Positions 42,091 through 52,142 of a DNA stretch of 64,000 bases are shown here, one piece after another (the first letter of the stretch is position 1; each line of letters opens with the position of its first letter). The DNA is from Bartonella bilalgolemi (GTDB lineage: Bacteria; Pseudomonadota; Alphaproteobacteria; Rhizobiales; Rhizobiaceae), in the NCBI RefSeq assembly GCF_023500045.1, contig NZ_JAMCOF010000001.1, positions 1 to 64,000 of the forward strand. Reading direction: 5' to 3'. The notes under the pieces were generated by a model. The model saw only the letters and a program-made list of their open reading frames with translations, did not search any database and was not told where the DNA came from. A program made the translations under genes and the position numbers.

Positions 42091-43107
42091 ATGATAGAAT
42101 TTTTGATCATGAAACTTGATTACGCTCTTTATCAAAATCCTAAACTTATTACTGTTTTTGGCGGATCCGGTTTTGTAGGACGACATGTTGTGGAAACCTT
42201 AACTAAGAGAGGTTATCGGGTGCGTATTGCTGTACGTTGTCCACAAAAAGCTTATTATATGTTACAAATAGGCGAAGTAGGACAAACACAAATGCTTAAA
42301 ACTGACGTCAGGAATTATGCTTCAGTTAAACATGCATTATTCGGAGCAGATGGTGCAGTTTTTCTTCCTGGAAGCTTAGCCCAAGCCAACAAGCCAAATT
42401 TTCAAAATATACAGGTTGATGGTACGAAAAATGTTTCTGAATTAACAGCTAAAGCTGATATTCCTCTCATCTATATGTCCACACTTATCACCGATAAAAA
42501 TGCCTCATTTTCTTATGCACGTACTAAAGCTATAAGCGAACAAATCGTTCGCAATACGCATTCTCAAGCAGTTATTATGCGTTCATCTGTTATTTTTGGA
42601 CCAGAAGATTATTTTTTTAATTTTTTAGCAAATTTATCTCGTTTTATGCCAATCATGCCACTTTTTGGTGGTGGACAAAATAAATTGCAACCTGTTTATG
42701 TCGGTGATATTGCTAAATTCGTTGTATATGCTTTAGAAAAACGCGTTATCTTAGGAAAAAATTATGACCTTGGTGGACCCAAAGTTCTTACATTCCAAAA
42801 TACTCTTGAAGAGATATTAAAAGTTATTCACCGCAAAAAAAGAACACTTCCTATACCCCTTGCTATTGGACTTTTTATTGGAGGTGTCTTCGGAACTCTT
42901 GGCAAATTACCCTTTCTTCCAACACTCATAACAGCGAATCAAATACGTTTTTTACAAAAGGACCATATTGTTTCCCAAGAAGCTAAAGATAATGGATATA
43001 CTTTAGAAGGAGTAGGAATTACTCCTAAATCAATGACTGCTATTTTGCCAAGTTATCTGTGGCGATTCCGCCCGCAAGGACAGTTTTCTCATAATTTATC
43101 AATTTAA
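42091..43107 (+). CDS. NAD(P)-binding epimerase/dehydratase, NDUFA9-like
   Basis: The 338-residue protein (320 or so if the ATG at 42109 is used) begins with a Rossmann motif ITVFGGSGFVGRHVV near residues 20-34. Its overall pattern (AFFLPG-like, YMSTL, SYARTKAISE, PLFGGGQNKLQPVYVGD) fits atypical short-chain dehydrogenases related to the mitochondrial complex I subunit NDUFA9. In alphaproteobacteria such proteins are annotated as complex I-associated NADH:ubiquinone oxidoreductase proteins. The YxxxK pair is present as YARTK. Function is inferred from similarity only. It follows folC after 24 bases and may share its transcript. Confidence 0.82.
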   Translation: MIEFLIMKLDYALYQNPKLITVFGGSGFVGRHVVETLTKRGYRVRIAVRCPQKAYYMLQIGEVGQTQMLKTDVRNYASVKHALFGADGAVFLPGSLAQANKPNFQNIQVDGTKNVSELTAKADIPLIYMSTLITDKNASFSYARTKAISEQIVRNTHSQAVIMRSSVIFGPEDYFFNFLANLSRFMPIMPLFGGGQNKLQPVYVGDIAKFVVYALEKRVILGKNYDLGGPKVLTFQNTLEEILKVIHRKKRTLPIPLAIGLFIGGVFGTLGKLPFLPTLITANQIRFLQKDHIVSQEAKDNGYTLEGVGITPKSMTAILPSYLWRFRPQGQFSHNLSI

Positions 43108-43389
43108 TGTATTTCGCTTTTATAACCTAAGTTACTTTCCTATAAAAAAGAAAAAGTTTAGAAATATTTGTAAGTTTTAAATTTTATAAGAGTTTTTGCT
43201 TGTATCTAAAAAACTTTAAAATTTTCTACTCAGCTTCTCACATCACTATTTAAAACGTTAATATATATTTGTTGCACAAACTTATGTACATTTAAAAAGG
43301 CTCTTTCATATAGACAAATATTTGTATTCTCTTGCATTTCTTTTTAATTTCTCCTACCGTTTCGGAAAAATAATTTTGAAAGAACAAAA

Positions 43390-44787
43390 ATGACTGCTCA
43401 AGATTATGTTATCAAAGATATCGCACTTGCTGCTTGTGGTCGTAAAGAACTTGATATTGCAGAAACGGAAATGCCTGGTTTAATGGCTTGCCGTAAAGAA
43501 TTTTCTTCCAGCCAACCTTTACGTGGAGCGCGTATTTCTGGTTCATTACATATGACCATTCAAACAGGCGTTTTGATTGAAACATTAAAAGCAATTGGTG
43601 CCGATATACGGTGGAGCTCTAGTAATATTTTTTCTACACAAGATCATGCAGCAGCAGCTATTGCAGCCATGGGGACCGCCGTCTTCGCAGTCAAGGGGGA
43701 AACGCTTGAAGAATATTGGGCCTATATTGATGCAATCTTTCAATGGCCTGATGGCAAACTTTCTAATCTTATATTAGATGATGGAGGCGATGCCACCAAC
43801 TATATTTTAACAGGTAGCTGTGCAGAGGAAAATAAAAACATCTTATCGCATCCTAAAACAGAAGAGGAAGAAGTATTTTTCAAACAAATTCAAAAACGTA
43901 TAGCTACCACACCAGGATTTTTTACACGTCAGCGTGCAGCAATCAAAGGTGTAAGCGAAGAAACTACAACGGGAGTACATCGTCTTTATCAATTACAGAA
44001 AAAAGGACTTTTGTTTTTTCCTGCTATTAATGTCAATGACAGCGTTACAAAATCAAAATTTGATAATAAATACGGATGTAAGGAATCATTAGTCGATGGT
44101 ATCAGGCGTGGAACAGATGTGATGATAGCAGGTAAAATAGCCATTATCTGTGGTTACGGTGACGTCGGCAAAGGTTCAGCAGCTTCTCTTTCAGGCGCTG
44201 GAGCACGTGTAAAAATAACAGAAATTGATCCGATTTGCGCTCTTCAAGCCGCTATGGATGGTTATGAAGTCGTTACTTTGGAAGATGCAGCTTCTAGCGC
44301 TGATATTATTATAACAACGACTGGAAATAAAGATGTTGTCCGCTTAGAACATATGCGACAAGTTAAAGATATGTGTATTTTAGGAAATATTGGTCATTTT
44401 GACAATGAAATACAAGTATCAGCCCTTAGAAATCTACCATGGACAAATATTAAACCACAAGTTGATATGATTACATTTCCTGATGGTAAACGCGTAATTT
44501 TATTATCTGAAGGGCGTTTGTTAAATCTTGGTAATGCCACAGGTCATCCTTCTTTTATTATGTCCGCTTCATTTACTAACCAAGTATTAGCACAAATTGA
44601 GCTATTTACCAATGCAAAAAGCTATAAAAATGAAGTAACATGTTTGCCTAAACATCTTGATGAAAAAGTTGCACGTCTTCATCTTGATCGGCTAAAAATA
44701 AAATTAAGCGTTTTATCAGAAGAACAAGCCGCCTATATTGGGGTTCCCCTGCAGGGACCGTATAAGCCAGAACATTATCGTTATTAG
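43390..44787 (+). CDS. ahcY: Adenosylhomocysteinase
   Basis: AhcY reversibly splits S-adenosylhomocysteine to adenosine and homocysteine and so relieves inhibition of methyltransferases. The 465-residue protein shows [15 protein letters not shown] (here GSLHMTIQ) near 55-62, the catalytic Asp/Lys regions ([11 protein letters not shown]), the NAD-binding GYGDVGKG at 255-262, and the C-terminal [10 protein letters not shown]...PEHYRY, whose last residues complete the partner NAD site. Length is that of the long bacterial form. In many Rhizobiales it follows batS-hprK-ptsH; here it starts its own block and is followed by divL. Confidence 0.97.
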   Translation: MTAQDYVIKDIALAACGRKELDIAETEMPGLMACRKEFSSSQPLRGARISGSLHMTIQTGVLIETLKAIGADIRWSSSNIFSTQDHAAAAIAAMGTAVFAVKGETLEEYWAYIDAIFQWPDGKLSNLILDDGGDATNYILTGSCAEENKNILSHPKTEEEEVFFKQIQKRIATTPGFFTRQRAAIKGVSEETTTGVHRLYQLQKKGLLFFPAINVNDSVTKSKFDNKYGCKESLVDGIRRGTDVMIAGKIAIICGYGDVGKGSAASLSGAGARVKITEIDPICALQAAMDGYEVVTLEDAASSADIIITTTGNKDVVRLEHMRQVKDMCILGNIGHFDNEIQVSALRNLPWTNIKPQVDMITFPDGKRVILLSEGRLLNLGNATGHPSFIMSASFTNQVLAQIELFTNAKSYKNEVTCLPKHLDEKVARLHLDRLKIKLSVLSEEQAAYIGVPLQGPYKPEHYRY

Positions 44788-44799
44788 GATATTGTCTTA

Positions 44800-47286
44800 G
44801 TGCAAAAGAAAAAAAGACGCATTATGCATAGCTTTGATAACTATACATTCAAAAAAAAACTACAAAAAATTACTCAAATCTGTGTTGGCGCTTTTTGTCT
44901 CTTATTTCTTTTATTTCTAGTACACGCTGCCGCTCAAACCTCAGTATTTCATCTATTTTCTTTTTTCGCTTGGCCAAATGAACCGTGGCTTATCATAGTG
45001 ATCTTTGGAAGTATTGCTTGCTCGTCACTTCTTATATGTGTAACAGTTATTATAAATACAAAAAGAGCTTTATGGAAATCTTGGACAATGATTCAAGTTC
45101 ATCTTTCTGAAAAGCTTAAACAGTATGAATGGCTTCTTGAAGAAACAGGCCAATGCCTCTTTATTTGGGACAATCCAACAACCTTACCTTATACAGTTGG
45201 TAATATTCCTACATTGCAAAAAGCAGGTATTTATAAAAAAGATCTTCAGTATTTTGAGAAATGGCTTGAAAAAAGCTCTTTTCAGCAACTTGATCAAGCA
45301 CTCACTCAACTACGTTGTAACAGTTGCCCTTTTGAACTTTCTGTCACTACTACAACTAAAATACTTTTGCAAGTTACAGGAATTATTGCTGGAACAGCAG
45401 CCATTGTGCGATTTCAAGATATTTCAGTACAGCAGAGTGAAAATATCCGATTACAGAAAGAAGCAACCCAAATTCTCACGGAACTAAAAATACAGCGTAA
45501 TCTTCTTGAGTATATTCAAGAACCAGTATGGATTCGAGATTGTAAGGGAAAAATTTGTTTCACCAACCGCGCTTTTCGGGAAATGACAAATTTTCAAGAA
45601 AGAAATAATATTGTTGATCTTTTTGATGAAACAACACAATGCATAACAGATGAAACAGAAACAATTTTTCAAAAGCATGCTTATACAGTGGTTAAAGGAG
45701 AACGACATCATTTTCATCTCACACGTATTACAACAAAAGAAGGAATGGCAGCCTTTGCGCGTGATGATAGCGCGTACGAAAATCTTGTCAAAGAAATGGA
45801 ACGAATTCTTCAAAGTCATTGTGAAACACTTGATCAAATTTCAACGGCTGTAGCAATTTTTGATGCCAACCAAAAATTAAAATTCTGCAATCATGCTTTT
45901 AAAATTTTATGGCCATTGGAAATTTCTTTTTTAGAAAGTGAACCAAGTCATTCATTGCTTCTCGAGCATTTGCGTGAGAAAGGTTTTATTGGTGAATATC
46001 CTGATTGGCATGCATGGAAAGAAGAACTTTTTAAAGCTTATCGACAAACAGAATCGAATCAACAAATTTGGAATCTTCCTGATGGACGTACAGTACGTGT
46101 CATTTCTAGTCCTCACCCTCAAGGAGGTGTTACCTGGCTTTATGAAAATCTTACAGAAAAAATTGATCTTGAACGACGTTATAATACACTCATTAAAATA
46201 CAAGGTGAAACACTTGACAAACTATCTGAAGGAGTTGTGGTTTTCGGTACTGATGGACGTCTGCGTTTATCAAACCCATCTTTATCGAAGTTGTGGTCAC
46301 TCCCTCATAATTTACCTGTAGAAGGAACGCATATTACCGAATTAGAAAACCACTGTTCTGCTTTAACAATAGGAGAAGAATGGAAACAATTTACAAAATT
46401 CATTACTGGTTTTGCTGAAAAACGTGATACTTATTCAGGTCGCATAGATTTAAAAAGTGGAATAATAATTGATTATACACTTACACCTTTACCTAATGGA
46501 CAGACAATGCTCACATTTGTTAATGTCACTGACACTATCCATATCGCACGAGCCCTACAAGAAAAGAATGAAGCCTTAGAAAAAGCTGATCGTCTACGCA
46601 ACGAATTTGTTCAGCATGTTTCTTATGAATTACGCACGCCTCTTACTAATATTATCGGATTTTCTGATATTTTACGCGATCAAATTTTTGGCTCTACCAA
46701 TGAGCGTCAAAAAGAATATCTTGGTTATATTCATTCAGAATCAGGCGTTCTTTTGAATATTGTTAATGATATTCTTGACTTAGCAACTCTTGATGCAGGT
46801 ATTATGATATTGGATATAAAACCAGTTCACATTGCTGAAGCGATGGCACAAGCAGTCGCAAGAGTAGAGGAACGTCTCCATGGACGTCACATCATACTTT
46901 TACAAAACATTTCTCCTTCCTTGAAATTTATGTCTGCCGATGCAACACGTTTACATCAGATTTTTGTGAATGTTCTGAGTAATGCTATCAATTTTGCAAC
47001 AGAAAAAAGCACAATTGAATTTTGTGCATATACACAAGATGATTATATAGTTTTTAGTGTTCATAATGAGGGATCTGATATTCCAAGCGATATTCTTGAT
47101 CGGATTTTCAAACGTTTTACTTCTCATTCCCATCATGGTGGACGTGCAGGAGCAGGTCTCGGTCTTTCTCTTGTTAAAAGCTTTGTTGAACTGCATGATG
47201 GACGCGTTGAAATTTTTACTGGTATGGGTGAAGGGACAACAGTTAGATGCTTTTTCCCTAATCAAAAAGACTCAGGAGTTTTGTAA
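44800..47286 (+). CDS. divL: DivL-like pseudo-histidine kinase (Tyr in place of catalytic His)
   Basis: The 828-residue protein has two membrane helices (about 26-48 and 63-84), several PAS-like domains (about 110-570), and HisKA and HATPase domains (about 590-820). At the phosphorylation site the H-box reads HVSYELRTPLTN: the expected histidine is Y609, counted from the GTG at 44800. This substitution is the hallmark of DivL, which in Caulobacter acts with CckA and DivK to control CtrA and the cell cycle. The ATP-binding boxes (NVLSNAINFA, GAGLGLSLVKS) look intact. Start could be GTG 44800 or ATG 44824. Position between ahcY and tsaE is conserved in Rhizobiales. Confidence 0.88.
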   Translation: MQKKKRRIMHSFDNYTFKKKLQKITQICVGAFCLLFLLFLVHAAAQTSVFHLFSFFAWPNEPWLIIVIFGSIACSSLLICVTVIINTKRALWKSWTMIQVHLSEKLKQYEWLLEETGQCLFIWDNPTTLPYTVGNIPTLQKAGIYKKDLQYFEKWLEKSSFQQLDQALTQLRCNSCPFELSVTTTTKILLQVTGIIAGTAAIVRFQDISVQQSENIRLQKEATQILTELKIQRNLLEYIQEPVWIRDCKGKICFTNRAFREMTNFQERNNIVDLFDETTQCITDETETIFQKHAYTVVKGERHHFHLTRITTKEGMAAFARDDSAYENLVKEMERILQSHCETLDQISTAVAIFDANQKLKFCNHAFKILWPLEISFLESEPSHSLLLEHLREKGFIGEYPDWHAWKEELFKAYRQTESNQQIWNLPDGRTVRVISSPHPQGGVTWLYENLTEKIDLERRYNTLIKIQGETLDKLSEGVVVFGTDGRLRLSNPSLSKLWSLPHNLPVEGTHITELENHCSALTIGEEWKQFTKFITGFAEKRDTYSGRIDLKSGIIIDYTLTPLPNGQTMLTFVNVTDTIHIARALQEKNEALEKADRLRNEFVQHVSYELRTPLTNIIGFSDILRDQIFGSTNERQKEYLGYIHSESGVLLNIVNDILDLATLDAGIMILDIKPVHIAEAMAQAVARVEERLHGRHIILLQNISPSLKFMSADATRLHQIFVNVLSNAINFATEKSTIEFCAYTQDDYIVFSVHNEGSDIPSDILDRIFKRFTSHSHHGGRAGAGLGLSLVKSFVELHDGRVEIFTGMGEGTTVRCFFPNQKDSGVL

Positions 47287-47320
47287 CCTTGTTCTTTGTA
47301 TTGTTTTTATGGAAATTTAA

Positions 47321-48841
47321 ATGAATTTTAGTTTTTTTCTTGAAAATGAAGAAGCAACTATATTTTTTGCACAAGATTTAGCTCTTGCCCTAAAATCTGG
47401 TGATCTTGTTACATTTCAAGGTGACCTTGGAGCAGGAAAATCAACTCTTATACGCGCACTTATTCGTACACTTGCCAATAATTGTACTATGGATATCCCA
47501 AGTCCTACTTTTACTCTTGTTCAAAGCTATCAACTTCCACAATTTGAAGTTCTTCACGTTGATTTTTATCGGATTTCAAACATTGAAGAAATTTATGAAT
47601 TAGGGCTTCATGAATCACGTAAAGAAAATGTTTTGCTCATTGAATGGCCAGAAAAAGGAGTAGAGGTTTTAGGACCGGTTACTTTTGCTATCACTTTACA
47701 ACACAAAGGATGTGGACGTCATATCACCCTTACCTCTGCAGAAAATGCTACTGAACGTCTGCAACGATCTTTTGCAATTCGTACCTTTTTAACAATACAT
47801 GGACGCGGCCATGTTCAACGTCGTTTTTTAGCTGGTGATGCCTCAGCACGTTCTTATGAACTGTTAGATGATGGAAATAATCAAGAGGTTCTTATGAATG
47901 CACCAACCATGCAAATGGCGCAAAATATAGATTCTTCCTATGCAGATACAACACATCTTGCAAAAGATATTAGCCAATTTGTAGGTATTAGTCAGATCAT
48001 TTTAGATAATGGCTTCTCTGCACCCCATATTTTTGCTAAAGATCTTGAAAATGGTATTTTGATTTTAGAAGATTTAGGATGCGAAGGAATTGTAGATCAA
48101 TCAGGTAATCCTATAGAAGATCGTTATATTGCCTGTAGTGAATTGCTCGCTATTTTTCATCAAAAGTTATGGCCTTTTAAAAAAAAATTTGCAACATTTC
48201 AGCTTCAGATCCCCTTTTATGATTGCCAAACTATGCAAGCAGAACTTTCCTTATTACTGGACTGGTATCTTCCTTTTCAGCAGAAAAAAACTTTAAACAT
48301 AGAACAGCGTGAAGCTTTTTTTACCTGTTGGCAGCCTTATCTCGATCTTTTAACTCAAGGAGAAAATACCTTTGTTATGCGCGATTATCACTCACCTAAT
48401 ATTCTTTGGCGTAAACACAAAAAGGGTATTGATCGAATTGGTCTCATTGATTTTCAAGATGGTGTAAGTGGACCAACAGTTTATGATCTTGTTTCTTTAG
48501 CACAAGATGCACGTCTTTTTATTCCACCAGAACTTGAAGATAAAATTTTTAACACCTATTGTAGTGCACGCCATCAAGCGCTCCGTCCCTTTGATGAAGA
48601 TGAATTCCACAAACTTTACGTACTTGCAGGGACTCAACGAGTTTCGAAAATTTTAGGAATTTTTGTACGCCTTCACCAACGAGATGGAAAATCATTTTAT
48701 CTTAAACATCTATCCCACCTTCAAAGTTATCTCATCCGTAATCTTTCACATCCAATCCTCGCTCCTTTAAAAAGCCTTTATCAAGAAATGGGACTTTTAT
48801 CAGAAAATGAAGCTCTTAACAGAGATATTTTAAACAGCTAA
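47321..48841 (+). CDS. tsaE: Fusion of TsaE (tRNA t6A ATPase) and AmgK-like sugar kinase
   Basis: The 506-residue protein combines two domains. Residues about 1-150 are TsaE, the ATPase of tRNA threonylcarbamoyladenosine synthesis, with Walker A GDLGAGKST at 34-42, PSPTFTLVQ, HVDFYRI and LIEWPEKG. Residues about 165-500 are an aminoglycoside-phosphotransferase-like kinase with GDASARSYELL, catalytic MRDYHSPNILW and metal-binding LIDFQDGVSGP. These match AmgK, which phosphorylates MurNAc or GlcNAc at the anomeric position in peptidoglycan recycling. Fusion is common in Rhizobiales. The usual partner murU does not follow; the next gene is addB after a 178-base spacer. Confidence 0.9.
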   Translation: MNFSFFLENEEATIFFAQDLALALKSGDLVTFQGDLGAGKSTLIRALIRTLANNCTMDIPSPTFTLVQSYQLPQFEVLHVDFYRISNIEEIYELGLHESRKENVLLIEWPEKGVEVLGPVTFAITLQHKGCGRHITLTSAENATERLQRSFAIRTFLTIHGRGHVQRRFLAGDASARSYELLDDGNNQEVLMNAPTMQMAQNIDSSYADTTHLAKDISQFVGISQIILDNGFSAPHIFAKDLENGILILEDLGCEGIVDQSGNPIEDRYIACSELLAIFHQKLWPFKKKFATFQLQIPFYDCQTMQAELSLLLDWYLPFQQKKTLNIEQREAFFTCWQPYLDLLTQGENTFVMRDYHSPNILWRKHKKGIDRIGLIDFQDGVSGPTVYDLVSLAQDARLFIPPELEDKIFNTYCSARHQALRPFDEDEFHKLYVLAGTQRVSKILGIFVRLHQRDGKSFYLKHLSHLQSYLIRNLSHPILAPLKSLYQEMGLLSENEALNRDILNS

Positions 48842-49019
48842 CTATTGTATTTCCGAAAAAACATCCTCTAGGTAATTATGCATACATTTTTTTACATTCA
48901 CTTCCGCTCAACTTTTTACGAAAATAAATAAACAAGGTTTTTCGGTTTTCTCTTGAATAAAAATTGATATACAGTGAAAAATAATCAATACAGTAAATTA
49001 TGCATTAAAATGAAGCCAA

Positions 49020-52000
49020 ATGAATCATAAACCCCGTGTATTTTCTATTTCTCCCGGAACTCCTTTTCTGCCTCATTTTGTTGATGCACTCCTTTCTGGA
49101 ACTCTTATTGATAATTTTGCATCAAATGGGAATATCCAAATAGCTCTTACTGACACTCTTATTTATGTACCAACACGTCGCGCCGCGCGTGCTTTACGTA
49201 CAGCTTTTTTTGAAAAAAGCCATACGCAATCTAGTTTTTTGCCTACTATATGCCCTTTAGGGGATATAAATGAAGAAAGTTATTTTTTTACTGAAAATAA
49301 TACAAATACTCTTTTCAACACTTCTCCTATTGGAGAGAGTGAACGTCTCCTTCTTTTAGCGCGTCTTATCCGCCTTTGGCGTGAAAAATTGCCAACTCAT
49401 CTAAGGTCTATGTTTGGCACAGAAGATGTTTTTATCCCTGCCACTACTGCTGATGCAGTCTGGCTTGCCCAAGATTTAGCACGCTTGATGGATGAAGTAG
49501 AAACAGAAGACGTAGATTGGTCAAAACTTAAAGAAATTGTACCCGATATGGTTGCCGAATGGTGGCAAATAACCTTAGATTTTCTCACTATTGTGACACA
49601 AAGCTGGCCACAAATTTTAAAAGAAAGACAACAATGCAACCCTGTTGAATGGCGTAATCAAGCATTTAAAATACATGCAGATATTTTATACCGCACACAA
49701 CCTCATAAAACTATTATTGCTGCTGGTGTAACAAGCTCCATTCCTACAATTGCAAATCTTTTAAAGGTGATTGCCTGCTTACCAAAAGGAGCTGTGATTC
49801 TTCCAGGCCTTGATCTTCAAATGGATGAAACACAATGGAACGCCTTAGGTGCGCTTAATAAAGAAAAAACAACCTTTGATCCTTCTCACCATATTGCTGC
49901 TTTTAGCCATCCTCAATATCATTTAAAAAAACTTTTATCTCTCATGGAATGCCAACGCATTCATGTCCGCGAAATTGGTCAGCAAAGCGCTATAAAAACC
50001 CAACGTGCTGCTCTTTTATCGGAAGCATTACGACCAGCCTCTACGACAGATTTATGGGCCAAGATTATACGTGATGATTATGAAAATATTTGCGCAGACT
50101 GGTCATTAATTGAAGCTCCCAATGAGCGCGAAGAAGCTTTAGCTATTTCTATTGCTTTACGCAATGCCATTGAAGATCCTAAAAAAACTGCAGCACTTAT
50201 TACAAATGACCGCAATTTAGCACGTCGTGTAGCCGCTGAATTACAAAGATTCGGAATTGAAGCCAACGATTCAGGTGAAATACCACTTGCACAAACATTA
50301 CCTTCAACCCTATTACGACTTCTTTTAGAAAACATTTTTAAACCTGGTGATCCCATTGCTTTTCTTTCTCTCCTTAAACATCCACTCACGACATTAGAAT
50401 ATAATCGTAATTATTTGCGTGAGATGGCTGAGAATTTTGAATTACTTGTCCTTCGAGGAAACGCTTGTCGTATTAATCTTTGTGAATGTGATCAATTTTT
50501 TAGAAAGTGGATGCAAACACATTCTCATAGGATTTCTAATAATTGTATCTCTGATTTACAAAAGATTGAAGAAGCAGATTTTCTTTGTCATCTTTTAGTC
50601 AAAGCAGTTGAACCTTTAGTATCCTTAATAAAACAAGATAGAGAATGCACCATCAATGAAGCTGCTATAGCAACTGTTGAAGTTTTTGAAAATTTTGGTC
50701 GTGATGCTGATAATTCTCTTGTACATCTTTATCAAAATGAAGCAGGAAAGGCCTTAGTAACTTTTTTGCGTGAATTGGTTAGTGATCAATCAGGATTAAA
50801 ATTTTGTCCTCACGAATGGCCTGCTCTATTTTCAGCTCTTATGGCCACCCGCTCTGTAAGTCCTTCTCCTGGAGGACATCCGCGTTTGTTCATTTGGGGG
50901 ACTTTAGAATCACGTTTGCAAACCGTTAATACAGTAGTTATCGGTAGTTTGAACGAGGGATCATGGCCGATAAAAACCCACAACGATGCTTTCTTATCAC
51001 GGCCAATGAAAATAACTTTAACTCTTGAACCACCAGAACAACGTATTGGTCTTTCTGCCCACGATTTCCAATGGGCTATGGGAATGGATCAAGTGATTAT
51101 GAGTCGAGCCACACGTGTTAATCATACTCCTTCTGTTCCCTCACGCTGGTTACAACGTTTAGAAACAGTTGTAGGGAAACAGGTTTGGAAGCAAATCTGT
51201 ACACGAGGAGAACTATTACTGCATTGGGCAAAAATGCTGGATAATACAAACAGCATCACCCCTGCGGAACGACCTTGCCCTGTGCCGCCACTTGATATAC
51301 GTCCACGCCATTTTTCAATCACCGAAATAGAAACATTACGGCATGATCCTTATGCCATTTATGCAAAAAAAATCTTGCGACTCAAACCACTTAAAGCACT
51401 CATTCATGATCCTTGCTCTGCTGAACGCGGAACACTCTATCATGCCATTCTAGCTGCTTTTTGCACACAAATAAAAAATCAAAACGCTACCGATATGCTC
51501 AATATATTGCTCACTATTGGACGTAAAGAATTTGATAAATTAAATTTACCTCCTGATATTGAAGCAGTTTGGTGGATAAATTTTGAAAATCTTGCTCCTT
51601 TTCTGATTCAATGGGAACAAAGCCTTGGACCACGAGAGCGATATGCTGAAGTCATTGCTCAAAACACACTTATAGGAGAAACAGGAGTAACTCTTTCAGG
51701 ACGCGCTGATCGTCTTGATATTTTGCCAGATAAAACAATTGAAATCATTGATTTTAAAACCAGTATTCCCCCTTCAGCAACACAAGTTATTAACTTATTT
51801 TCTCCACAATTAGCATTAGAAACAGCTTTATTAATGCAAGGAGCTTTTATAGACTTTAAAGGTCTGACTCCCTCAAATTTACTTTATATTCCCTTAAAAA
51901 GAAAAGGGGAAATTAAACCCATAGCCGTTATAAATAAAAAGACAAAAGATCAAGAAAATGCAATCTCTCTTGGTAAAAAAGCATGGAAGTATCTTATCTC

Positions 52001-52142
52001 TCTGATTAATTATTATCAGAATCCACAACAAGGCTATCTTTCACATGCAGTTCCTTTAAAAAAATCTTATGAAGGCGACTATGACCATTTAGCGCGATTA
52101 TTGGAATGGTCTATCGGTTTCGATAAAGCAGATCAATCATGA
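49020..52142 (+). CDS. addB: Double-strand break repair protein AddB
   Basis: AddB is the second nuclease/helicase-like subunit of AddAB, which processes double-strand breaks for RecA. The 1040-residue protein is of the alphaproteobacterial type. It opens with RVFSISPGTPFLPHFVDAL, lacks a canonical Walker A motif in its N-terminal UvrD-like part, and has a C-terminal RecB-family nuclease domain with AERGTLYHAIL and the catalytic EIIDFKTS (about residues 920-927). The TGA overlaps the addA ATG by four bases (ATGA), showing coupling. Length is normal for the family. Confidence 0.93.
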   Translation: MNHKPRVFSISPGTPFLPHFVDALLSGTLIDNFASNGNIQIALTDTLIYVPTRRAARALRTAFFEKSHTQSSFLPTICPLGDINEESYFFTENNTNTLFNTSPIGESERLLLLARLIRLWREKLPTHLRSMFGTEDVFIPATTADAVWLAQDLARLMDEVETEDVDWSKLKEIVPDMVAEWWQITLDFLTIVTQSWPQILKERQQCNPVEWRNQAFKIHADILYRTQPHKTIIAAGVTSSIPTIANLLKVIACLPKGAVILPGLDLQMDETQWNALGALNKEKTTFDPSHHIAAFSHPQYHLKKLLSLMECQRIHVREIGQQSAIKTQRAALLSEALRPASTTDLWAKIIRDDYENICADWSLIEAPNEREEALAISIALRNAIEDPKKTAALITNDRNLARRVAAELQRFGIEANDSGEIPLAQTLPSTLLRLLLENIFKPGDPIAFLSLLKHPLTTLEYNRNYLREMAENFELLVLRGNACRINLCECDQFFRKWMQTHSHRISNNCISDLQKIEEADFLCHLLVKAVEPLVSLIKQDRECTINEAAIATVEVFENFGRDADNSLVHLYQNEAGKALVTFLRELVSDQSGLKFCPHEWPALFSALMATRSVSPSPGGHPRLFIWGTLESRLQTVNTVVIGSLNEGSWPIKTHNDAFLSRPMKITLTLEPPEQRIGLSAHDFQWAMGMDQVIMSRATRVNHTPSVPSRWLQRLETVVGKQVWKQICTRGELLLHWAKMLDNTNSITPAERPCPVPPLDIRPRHFSITEIETLRHDPYAIYAKKILRLKPLKALIHDPCSAERGTLYHAILAAFCTQIKNQNATDMLNILLTIGRKEFDKLNLPPDIEAVWWINFENLAPFLIQWEQSLGPRERYAEVIAQNTLIGETGVTLSGRADRLDILPDKTIEIIDFKTSIPPSATQVINLFSPQLALETALLMQGAFIDFKGLTPSNLLYIPLKRKGEIKPIAVINKKTKDQENAISLGKKAWKYLISLINYYQNPQQGYLSHAVPLKKSYEGDYDHLARLLEWSIGFDKADQS

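Noticed and set aside
43108..43389. S-adenosylhomocysteine or SAM riboswitch before ahcY
   Set aside because: The leader is AT-rich with no recognisable conserved riboswitch core.
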